A stretch of 64,000 nucleotides of DNA from Puccinellia tenuiflora (taxonomy: Eukaryota; Streptophyta; Magnoliopsida; Poales; Poaceae): NCBI GenBank assembly GCA_012064385.1, contig QRDG01001872.1, positions 62,001 to 126,000 on the forward strand, in the 5' to 3' direction. Made by a program: the position numbers and the translations under genes. Below, piece by piece: positions 47,915-57,033 of the stretch; positions within the stretch are counted from its first letter, which is position 1; each line of letters opens with the position of its first letter. The notes under the pieces were generated by a model that was not told where the DNA came from, did no database searches, and worked only from the letters and a program-made list of their open reading frames with translations.

Positions 47915-48176
47915 TATTTGGAAATATCATCGTCAAGAACACATATGTGTAACGAATTTGGATGTGAACACTCTAGTTAAAAGTAATTCATTTTTCAAAC
48001 TCCGGAATATATTCACGTGTGGATGATGTCATCTGTCTTGTGTGCGCACACAAGACAGATGACATCATCCACACGTGAATATATTCCGGAGTTTGAAAAA
48101 TGAATTACTTTTAACTAGAGTGTTCAGATCCAAATTCGTTATACATATGTGTTCTTGATGATGAAATTTTCAAATA
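47915..48176. repeat. long palindrome (162 bp perfect, about 260 bp in all)
   Basis: The axis is between 48045 and 48046 (TGTGC|GCACA). From 47965 to 48126 the two arms of 81 bases are exactly complementary, with no spacer. Outward pairing continues with few mismatches to about 47915 and 48176. It may be a fold-back MITE, but no clear target duplication is seen. A transcript of it would form a long perfect hairpin. Confidence 0.92.
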
Positions 48177-48414
48177 AGAACAAATTTCGACAAATATTAT
48201 AATGAAAAATCAATTTTTGATCCGTAGATTGGCCTTTTCTAATAAAACTTGCTTTTCGTATACACGAGGTCATACCCTCTAAATTATGAATAAGATTTTC
48301 CATGACATAACGGTTCGTGTCCTTAAAAATCCATTACAAAAAGAGAATTTTTTATCACAAATTGGCTTCTTGTGACAAAAGGTTGTTTAAAAAAAGTTAT
48401 CACAAATTTGATGG
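48177..48414. other. AT-rich spacer
   Basis: No gene or repeat recognised between the palindrome and the decayed Copia LTR. Confidence 0.4.
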
Positions 48415-49970
48415 GATTCGCAACATGGAAAACAAAAAAATTCTACAAGATGCGAACGAAAGCCAAGATCTAATCTAGGAGAATGCATGTAACAAGAGAT
48501 ATGAGTTCTTCATACCCATGAAGAACACGAGCGGAAACCTTTTGACAAACGTGGTTCTTCATATTAGTTCTTCTTTTTTTTTTTGAACAGGGAATGGTCC
48601 CGAAGGACCCGGAGTTTTCATTCCATCTCTGCGGCAGAAATACATTTTACATTAAGGGACTCAAAGAAAACAGAAATTACAAACAAGCCCCCACAAATTG
48701 CGCATAGGACCTCAGGAAGGAAGTTGGAAAAGCAATCGTGGCCAGATCCTTGTCCACCGCTGCTCAGAGCCGCCGTGCAGTCACCTTCACCGTCACCGGG
48801 GACGATACCACTTGGGGCGACGAAGGGGGAGCTCACTGCACTGCCAGCCAGGGCCTCCACTGTGGCAACAAGGCCTGGAGGTTGGTGATGTCCATCAAGC
48901 ACCGGCCGGAGAAAACCGTCCCCGATGCCAGAGGAGGGAGAGGTCGCCCTTCGACCATAGAGTACACCGACGACGCCTTCGCCAGTGTTGGAGCTCTCCT
49001 GAGGGAAGCAAACACTCCTCCCCTGCTGCAGAGACAAACTAGAGGTCCATCCAACACCCATTCCCTCCTCTTCAACACCTCCACGGCGAGAAGAACAAGG
49101 AAGAATAGGAGCAGAAGAAGCTCTACCGCCGCTGCGATTAACGCACCTTTTTATTGAAGAGGCTGAAGAAATGACGATGCAGGTCGCCTCCTCCATCCTC
49201 TGGAGCTTAGCAACTTGCCTCATCCTCTCCACCGTGCAGCAGAAGAGGTACCAAAACTTCTGCAACACGAACCTCGCAACAGCAGCTTCAGATCTGACCC
49301 ACCCATCTCCACCCTCCTTCTTCGCAACATCTCCATGACGAGTCGGAGAAGGAAGAGCTGGAGAAAAAGAGCCATCAACGTCACTGCCAAAAGACTCCAG
49401 ATCCGCCCGATCTGGAAGGAACACAGCCTTATTTGAGGAGACGGTGGTCCTCCTCATCTCTCTCATCTCTGACCATGAGAGCTTGAGGAAGATGAAGAAG
49501 AACCCTAGATTGCACCAGATCTGGCCGCCAAGATCCAGTACACTGCTCCAAGCTAACGGCTTCACGCCAACACGCCACAAGGGCAAACGAAAACCTAAAC
49601 TACTCTGTACATCCCGCTAGAGAGGAGAGGCGAGCGAGCCGGGCCGCTCCTGGCGACTCTCAAGGGAAGGGGAACGGGGAAGACGAGAGGGAAGGGAGAA
49701 TTAGTTCTTCATATTAGTACTCACTTCACGATTCAATCTGATTCAGTACCATAATGAGTGGCACCTCCGAGATGTGCACACGTACGGCTCGGTGATGTCT
49801 ACTCCTTTTTGATCTAGAAAGGAAAGAGGAGAAATAGATGGGATCAGGTCCAACAGCCCAATGGTATGGCGGAATTCCTGTAGGGCTTCACACCAAGCTG
49901 TTGCGGAGGATGAGGAGAAAGAAGAGGGGCAAGGGGCAGCTAGGTATTGACAGATAGTGCGACACAAGCC
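48415..49970 (+). mobile_element. decayed Angela-like LTR fragment, interrupted
   Basis: 48420-48568 (CAACATGGAAAAC .. GAAGAACACGAGCGGAAACC) aligns with the start of the plus-strand LTR copy at 7680-7830. 49718-49970 continues it (GTACCATAATGAGTGG .. GGAGGATGAGGAG). Divergence is much higher than between the LTRs of the full element, so it is an older relic. It is split by the retroposon at 48569-49702. Confidence 0.5.
48569..49702 (-). mobile_element. poly-A retroposon (LINE or SINE type)
   Basis: It begins on the plus strand with a long T run, i.e. a poly-A tail on the minus strand. A 15-bp duplication GTTCTTCATATTAGT flanks it (48554-48568 and 49703-49717). Tail plus long direct repeats is the mark of target-primed insertion. 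A 322-codon open frame spans most of it on the minus strand (49586-48618) but resembles no reverse transcriptase or endonuclease. It is probably a non-autonomous or internally deleted LINE. Confidence 0.7.
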
Positions 49971-51660
49971 TCTATACCCCTACCCCGTTGACGGTGACGA
50001 CAACGCTTGTCGAATCCTGACCGATAAACACATGAGCGACAAAATTGACAACAAAAAACCCATTAAATCCCGAGGATACAGGCCTCACCACAATGAACAT
50101 TGTTGATTGATGGCGGTAGTTGAAGTCTGCCTCAGCTTCGCCAACAAGCACTCTTGCTACCCTGAAAGGAAAACAATAAATATAAGGGATAGGTTGAGCC
50201 TCGAAGTGCAAAGTATGTAGTAGTGGAAGATCTTCCCCAAGAAGGTGACTCGAGGGTTTAATATCGAACTCTCGGGGAAGCAGTAGTGTGGGTTTTATCT
50301 TCTTGTCCTTCTCTAGATTTCCTGCAAACAAATAAATTGCTTTGTGCCCTCAACCTCACCAAGTGGTTGTCAAGCACAAGGTGTGAGAATGTTATTAAGA
50401 TAATAATGAATGCAAAACAGCAAATAAAAATGCAAAGGTGATGAATAACAATGCAAGGATGATAGTAATGATGATTGATGGTATTTTTGGGGTTTTTATA
50501 TGTGAATGCAAGAAGTAAAAGTGTTTTTGTGTTTTCTGATTTTAAAATGTCTGAATGTAAAAAATGCTTGAAAGTGGTTGGAAAAGTGTTTCTTATGATT
50601 AAAAATGGACCGGGGTTCATGGTTTCACACATGCACTCTCTCTTTAATATAGTGTGGCAAACAAGTAGACATAGACTTAACATATGAGATTGCAAACAAG
50701 TTCTTTCATGTTACTAATTATATGGGCATCACGTCCTAACATAGAGATTATGAGTCTCACTTATACTCCACCAAGATGTGAAATAAATCATGCACCTTAG
50801 TAATTAAGATAACATCAGAGTATAGCTTTAAGATTAATGACATGAAGTTAAAATAAACACATGATGGATCTAGTCTTAGGTAGAGTCATGTCACTCCTCC
50901 TACCCTTCAACATGGTATTTTGGTTTATCCCTAGTGAGGCAACAAAATAAGGTAAACACCCAATGGATCATGATATATCAAGTTGTCAACTTATCACTTC
51001 ACCACCCCCGTTACTCCAACTAATATACACGTTCCCCCACACACGCTCTCATAAACATGCTTGATCATAACAAGGATATAAGAACGGGGTACATAATATG
51101 CATCTACTTTCATAACCGAAACAAACATTGCAATCTCAACATATATTAACTCATAGAAAGATCCACCACAATGGTAATACAATGGTGACCGTAATCATGT
51201 TCGGCAGCTCATACGGTGCTAACTAATGGAACTCAAGAGAGAGAGAGATACATATGCTACTGCCACAAACCCATAGTCCAGCGGTGGACTACTCCCTTTT
51301 CATCATGGAGACGGTGGAGATGTTGATGGAGAAGGTGGAGACCTCTCTGGCAGGGCTCCGCCGGAGTTTTCCCCCTCCGATCTTTAGCCTCCTGATCTCT
51401 GTTTTCTGGTTTCTCTCGTGTGGCGGCTCTCCTCTGGAAAAACGTCGGGGGACCTCTTATATAGTTGTTTTTAGGTCACGAGGATGCTTAGGGGCGAAGT
51501 ATCGATGCAATTGGGGCCATGAGGGCCAATTGGGGTAGGCCCACGCGACCAGGTACAGGGGCCGCGTGGGACCCTCCCTTTTGGTCTCCCGGCCTCCGTT
51601 CGCTGACTTCTTTCGCTCCAAAATCTTATCCTTCCAAAATAATGACCCCCCTAAATTTAT

Positions 51661-53902
51661 GGGTGTGACTAGGGCTCAGTCGATTGAGAATTAAGATAGT
51701 TCTCAGTCGAACTGACATCACCCCGTACCGAACTATTGCGGTATACTAGTCGCGATTTGTAAGATGCATGTGTTGGAGCTTACTTGTTCCTCTGATCAGG
51801 TGGAAGCTGGCTAGCTGGATGCTGGCCATGCGGCCTGGGCCTTACATATCATGTATGTGCTGGACCGAGAGTTCTAATTGCCTCGATAAGGCTGTAGGCC
51901 TGTAGCATATAGTCTTTGTTCTTTTCTTTATATAGGCCAACGAAGAACACAAGTTAACATGAGAGAATCTTTAATAAAAAAAAATCTAGTGAATGAAGAA
52001 TAATACTCCAGAAATGAGATTTATAGTTGCAGTTGAGGTTGTAACTGAGATTTTCAGTTGCGTGTGGAGTTGTAACTGAGATTTTTTTTTAGTTGCGGGT
52101 TGGGCTGTAAATGAGATTTGTAGTTGTAGCCTCACTCGCAACTGAAAAATCTCAGTTGCAACCCGACTTGTAATTAGAAAAACTCAGTTGCGACCCAACT
52201 TGCAACTGGAAAAAAAAATCCCAGTTGCAACCCGACTTGCAATTAGAAAGTATCTCAGTTGCAACTCGACTTGCAACTAGGATAAAAACTCAGTTACAAC
52301 CCGGTCGCAACTAGGAAAATTTAGTTACGACCACACTTGCAACTAAATAAATCTCAGTTGCGACTCAACTTGCAACTGAAAAAAACTCAGTTGCGACCCA
52401 ACTAGCAACTGGAAATAAGAATCTTAGTTGCAATCCGACTTGTAATTGGAAAAAATCTCAGTTGCAACTCGACTTGCAACTAGGAAAAAAAATCAGTTAC
52501 AACCCGGTCGCAACTAGGAAAATTCAGTTACGACCACACTTGCAACTAAATAAATCTCAGTTGCGAGTCAACTTGCAACTGGAAAAAACTCAGTTGCGAC
52601 CCAACTTGCAACTGGAAATAAGAATCTCAGTTGCAACCCAACTTGCAATTGGAAAAAAATTCAGTTGCAACTCGACTTGCAACTAGGAAAAAACTCAGTT
52701 ACGACCCCAACTGCAACTAAAAAAATCTCAGTTGCGACTCAACTTGCAGCTGAAAATGTCACAGTTGCGACTCAACTTGCAACTGAAAAACAACTTAGTT
52801 GCGACCCAACTTGCAACTGGAAAAAAATCTCAGTTGCAACCCGACTTGCAATTAGAAAATATCTCAGTTGCAACTCGACTTGCAACTAGGATAAAAACTT
52901 AGTTACAACCCCGCTCGCAACTAGGAAAATTCACTTACGACCCCACTTGCAACTAAAAAAATCTCAGTTGCGACTCAACTTGCAACTAGAAAAAACTCAG
53001 TTGCAACCCAACTTGCAACTAGAAATAAGAATCTCAGTTGCAACCCGACTTGCAATTGAAAAAAATATCAGTTACAACTCAACTTACAACTAGGAACAAA
53101 ACTCAGTTACAACCTCGCTCGCAACTAGGAAAATTCAGTTACGATCCTACTTGTAATTAGAAAAATCTCAGTTGCGACTCAACTTGCAACTGGAAAAAAC
53201 TCAGTTACGACTCAACTTGCAACTGTAAAAAGCTCACAAATACTTTAATTTTACAAATAAGGAAGTACTATTTTATTATTAAGAATACTCTTTCTATGCC
53301 AAATATTGACAAGGGTTTATAGTGAAAATAAATATTTATAACTTTTAAAAAGTGAAAAGAAGGTAAAGGTAAAACAAAGTCAAAAAAATGAAAATAAAAC
53401 TACCATCTTTACTACGTGAAAACAAATCGGTGCTTTTTTTAATAAGCAAAAATAATAATGTAGAGACAAATTAGGACACATGAGATTCACTAAGAGACAT
53501 GGGAAAATAATAATAAATACAAAATAATTACAAGGAAAATACAAAACAAAAACTTCTATTTTCTTTTGAGAATCAACAAAAACAGATAAACCAGCCAATG
53601 CTCCCTTCAACGGCAACACAAAAAAAAAAGTCCACACGAGCATGCTTTTGTATTTTTTTAGTGAAGCACGCATGCATAGGACTCTACGTTTTATATAGAC
53701 AAAATAAAGCCCATCATGGTAGTGGGGCAGACGGAGGAGAACAAAAGCCCATCAAGCTATGTCCGTGTGTACAGGTCGCACCAGCGACGCGAGACGAGAC
53801 AAACGACAGAAAAATTGCACGAATCTGAGCCACAAATCGGATGGTTAGCGAATCGACTGAGAATTAGCTTAATTCTCAATCGACTGAGAATTAGCAAAAC
53901 CG
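51661..53902. mobile_element. Mutator-like element carrying a hairpin array
   Basis: It is flanked by a 9-bp duplication TAAATTTAT (51652-51660 and 53903-53911). The ends GGGTGTGACTAGGGCTCAGT and, inverted, CGGTTTTGCTAATTCTCAGT share CTCAGTCGATTGAGAATTAAG. The uninterrupted LTR at 35042 shows the empty site near 35255. It has no transposase. Half of it is the array at 52100-53235. Confidence 0.88.
52100..53235. repeat. hierarchical tandem array of short hairpins
   Basis: Units of about 34 bp follow the pattern CTCAGTTGCGACTCAACTTG-CAACTGGAAAAA. In each, CAGTTGC and GCAACTG can pair, so each unit is a small hairpin. About 33 units are present. A marker variant (CAGTTGCAACTCGACTTGC or close) returns at 52256, 52459, 52662, 52865 and 53069, i.e. 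every 203-204 bp, giving a second-order unit of six. Frames through it are low-complexity translations of the repeat. Confidence 0.9.
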
Positions 53903-54120
53903 TAAATTTATAGCTCATTATGACGTCGTTAAGGTCCTGAAACAATTAAAGAAAGAAAAAGGGGTTTTCTGCCTGCGCAGGTTAATTCCATAAAAAGGGT
54001 AAATCATTATATATTATCAAAAATCATTAAATAACAGTAATATAACCCTTATATGATGCAAATATGATTGGAATATAACAATTATAGTGCAAAGTTCATG
54101 TATGCATTTTAGATGCATCA

Positions 54121-55060
54121 CTAATAAAGGAGCCTCTTGCCCCTACCACGCTGACGCCGACGGCAACAGTAGTGAAATCCAGACCACAACTACAACGCAA
54201 TCATAGAACCAAGCAAATCAACAGGGACACAGGTTCAACAAGACGAGGACTACTACGGCGAGCCTCTCCACCGGCGACGACCCGCCGGACTGCGGCTAGC
54301 TTGAGGACAAACTCAGGAACCGCCAACGCTGGGGATGCGACCACGAGGCTCACCACGGCGGGGGATGTGACCACGGCGCTCACTACAGTGGGGGATGCGA
54401 CCACGGGGCTCACCCGACGGTGAGGAACCACCGTAGTTTCGTCGCCGACGGGGACCGTACGGACCAACCCTACCACGCGAGATGCGAAATGGACAACACG
54501 AATAAGCAAAATCTGGAGGGCGCAGGGTTCAGACGCAGCGAGAACTGCGACGGCGGGCCTCTCCACCGGCGAGGAACCACTGTAGTTTCGTCGCCGACGG
54601 GGACCGTACGGACCAACCCTACCACGCGAGATGCGAAGTGGACAACACGAATAAGCAAAATCTGGAGGGCGCAGGGTTCAAATGCAGCGAGAGCTACGAC
54701 GGCGAGCCTCTCCACCGGCGAGGACCCGCCGGACTGTGGCCAGCTTGAGAACAATGGGCCCTGCCGATGGCAACGAACCACCACGGCGACAAAATCAGGA
54801 GCGGAGAGGGATAGGGAAGAGGGAGAGAGGGGCTCACCACGGAGGGGGATGCGACCACGGAGCTCTCCGACGGCAGCGAACCACCGTACTCTCGTCGGCG
54901 CGGCCGAAACCGGCAGATCGCTACCCCAGTCGCCAGAGAAGAGAGGAAGCAATGGAGAGAAAAATCCGGTTCCCCAAATTCAAATAGGTGCACTCCAAAA
55001 CCACCCGAACGTGCGCCGTGGAGCGGTTGCGCAATGAGTGCGTCGTGGAGCTCTTAGCTT
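54121..55060. repeat. GC-rich region with 30-bp and 149-bp tandem repeats
   Basis: GGGGATGCGACCACG-type units start at 54331, 54361 and 54391 (period 30). A 149-bp unit starting GAGGAACCAC is repeated at 54422 and 54571, with its beginning again at 54720. Open frames on both strands follow from these repeats. It might be the leader of a LINE or a decayed exon; no protein family is recognised. The first 60 bp resemble 49965-50025 on the other side of the LTR. Confidence 0.6.
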
Positions 55061-55539
55061 AGACTGACGGGTGGGACCGGGTCACCAGACCACGTGAGAT
55101 GCGCAGCTTCGCTCGATTCCTTCCGCACGAAACTTTGCGAGCCGCCGCACGCGCGCGTCTCCTGTGCGGCGCTTTCTAATAGATTTTCCCTTCATTAATT
55201 AGCTCCATGTCCAGAGAGAAGATCGATCGATACAAAACTATTTTTATTTCTAGTAACTCGTACTGTAGGTGACCGATTAATACTAGAGCGTGCTAAAGCA
55301 AATAATCAAAGCATCATACCATACAAAGTTGTACAGGGCCTATTTAAGAGCCGACATGTTTGCACATAACTTAATGGTCAAATTAAGATCTTGGCAACCA
55401 TGGCACGTCCAGAAATGCTTATATTTTGGCAGCAACGAGAGCACCTGGTATGTCATGTCATAAACAACTTACACTTTGGATCGCAGGAAGTATATGATAC
55501 CTTTTACCAACAACTATAGAATCTAGGTCTCTAGGATGG
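55061..55539. other. spacer 3' of the F-box gene
   Basis: No gene was seen. It serves as the downstream flank of the F-box/DUF295 gene. Confidence 0.5.
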
Positions 55540-56841
55540 CTAGATATCTGAAGGGAGAACCCATGCGCCACCAAGACTCGTGAAGTATCCTATGGACCTG
55601 ATCCTCCTCACTTCATTGCCCGTGGTGTCGTCGGCCTTCGTGTCGTCTTCCATGTAATATCTCTGGAGGATTGAACTTCCGCTTGAGATTGTCAAGAATA
55701 CGGTGTATATGGGTTTATAATTAGTGTATCCACCAAGGCAAGGATGATGAGAGAAGTAGATGCGGTTTTTTTCCGCACCGCCACGTCCGTTTGCCGGCAG
55801 GTGGACTGCCTTAGAGAAAGCCCGTCCTAAGAACAAGGCATGGTCGCCCAAGTTTTTCACCTCAGCCCACTTGTGTTTGGTAAGCGTCGTCAGTTCGTCG
55901 GCATGGATGTCAACCAACTGGAACACCTTGAAGAAAGGTTGGATGTTTAGTGACCATTGTCCCATCCTCGCCATCGCAAGCTTGCCGTGTAGATTGAAGA
56001 TGTAAGTCACATTATTCTCCTTGGAGGAGTTCACACTACAGATGGGGTCACCGATGCTTTTCATGGCTAGCAGGCGCTGGGCAATGACCACCGGCGCACC
56101 ATCCTCGTTGACGCCAATCTCAAACTTGACGAGTTCCCTCCCGTTCTCCTCCGTGAGGCCATAGAGTTCGTTGTTGCAGAACGTGATGTCCACAAGCTTC
56201 CTACCGTGACATCTTTTTACCGTCCACCCTTTGTTCGGACAACCAACTCTGCAGAGCCCGATGGAGTGCCCGATACGATCGTGGTTGACGACGGTGGCGA
56301 GGATGCAACCAGGGGAGGTGGGTGGCCCGGAGAAAACAATTTTCAGGATCTGAGAGAAGACAAGGATTTTCAGGATCGAGTCCTGAACATGATCCCCGCA
56401 GACTAGCCTCTCCTGCTTCCGGCCGAGCTTCACCTTGGCCCCGGATGAGATGTTTATGATCTTGAGCGATACCGGCATGAACGTGGCGACCCAGCCACCG
56501 TCGTAGCAGCCCACAATTTGGCTTTTGCCGGGGAGCGGGAGGCGCACGACGGATCCGTCCTCGGGGCAAAAATAGCAGTGCTTGGACCTGTCGAAGTAGC
56601 AGGGCGAGAGCTGCAGCCACGGAAGCGCTACGGGGGGCGCCGCGCGCGCGGCGGCTCGCCACGACCGGCAGACGGCGACGAAACGCGCGCGGGCACGCGG
56701 GGAGGTGAGCATGCGGCAGATGACGGCGAGGAGATCGTCGGGGAACGTGGATGACCAGCACCGCCGCACCGCCGTGGTCGCTCCGTCGTCGTCGTCCGTA
56801 CACGCGCGATTCTTTTCCTGATCGTCGCGTGCGGCGGCCAT
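55540..56841 (-). CDS. F-box protein with DUF295 domain
   Basis: 433 codons in one exon, starting MAAARDDQEKNRAC. Residues 29-66 are an F-box (WSSTFPDDLLAVICRMLTSP .. FVAVCRSWRAAARA), which in the family binds SKP1 and links a target to an SCF ubiquitin ligase. The rest is a DUF295-type beta-rich region (DGSVVRLPLPGKSQIVGCYD, GLCRVGCPNKGWTVKRCHGR, LVDITFCNNELYGLTEENGR, KNRIYFSHHPCLGG). Length and order are normal for the grass F-box/DUF295 family, whose individual targets are mostly unknown. The start is chosen because the F-box lies just after it and no better ATG exists. Its paralogue is broken at 42811-43738, same strand, 13 kb away. Confidence 0.88.
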   Translation of the reverse strand: MAAARDDQEKNRACTDDDDGATTAVRRCWSSTFPDDLLAVICRMLTSPRARARFVAVCRSWRAAARAAPPVALPWLQLSPCYFDRSKHCYFCPEDGSVVRLPLPGKSQIVGCYDGGWVATFMPVSLKIINISSGAKVKLGRKQERLVCGDHVQDSILKILVFSQILKIVFSGPPTSPGCILATVVNHDRIGHSIGLCRVGCPNKGWTVKRCHGRKLVDITFCNNELYGLTEENGRELVKFEIGVNEDGAPVVIAQRLLAMKSIGDPICSVNSSKENNVTYIFNLHGKLAMARMGQWSLNIQPFFKVFQLVDIHADELTTLTKHKWAEVKNLGDHALFLGRAFSKAVHLPANGRGGAEKNRIYFSHHPCLGGYTNYKPIYTVFLTISSGSSILQRYYMEDDTKADDTTGNEVRRIRSIGYFTSLGGAWVLPSDI

Positions 56842-57033
56842 CTTATAATAGTAATAGTTGGCATCGCTAACAATCTTTGAATCTACTACTATCGTTGAGT
56901 GCTAGATTTATTTGCCTTGTAAGATCATTGATTCATGCACAGGTCGGCTCAAAAAATCACCGCTATATATGTCCTACTCGATTACGCCAAAATTAAACCT
57001 TTTACTCCGTACAAGGAAACTGTCCCCACAAAA
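56842..57033 (-). promoter_or_regulatory. 5' flank of the F-box gene
   Basis: It contains the unoccupied target AGATTTATT (56904-56912) that is duplicated around the MITE at the paralogue. TATATATG-like sequence occurs at about 56963. The flank is cut at 57033 by a Helitron, so the gene keeps only about 190 bp of ancestral upstream sequence. Confidence 0.5.

Larger units (their letters stand above)
50108..54120 (-). mobile_element. LTR of the element D kind, interrupted by a Mutator-like element
   Basis: The minus strand begins TGATGCATCTAAAATGC at 54120. After removing 51661-53902 it is collinear with the 5' LTR of element D (37832-39631), most clearly at 50200-51300. The left limit is set at 50108 (TGATGGC) by analogy and is uncertain. 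Flanking pentamers (TTGAT, CTAAT) do not match, so it may be a truncated LTR rather than a clean solo one. No internal domain is attached. Confidence 0.6.

Noticed and set aside
48618..49586. 322-codon open frame on the minus strand as a host gene
   Set aside because: It lies wholly within a poly-A retroposon with a 15-bp duplication, has low-complexity composition and no recognised domain.
52462..52889. repetitive proteins (QLDLQLGK-type) from the array
   Set aside because: They are direct translations of the tandem repeat and break at each indel; no start context or conserved frame.
52100..53235. CRISPR-like array
   Set aside because: There are no unique spacers, the repeat is contiguous, the element is a plant Mutator-like transposon and no cas genes exist.
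54170..55037. Arg/Thr-rich plus-strand frames or the opposite-strand frame as a gene
   Set aside because: Both follow from GC-rich tandem repeats with a 149-bp period that breaks triplet phase; no domain recognised.
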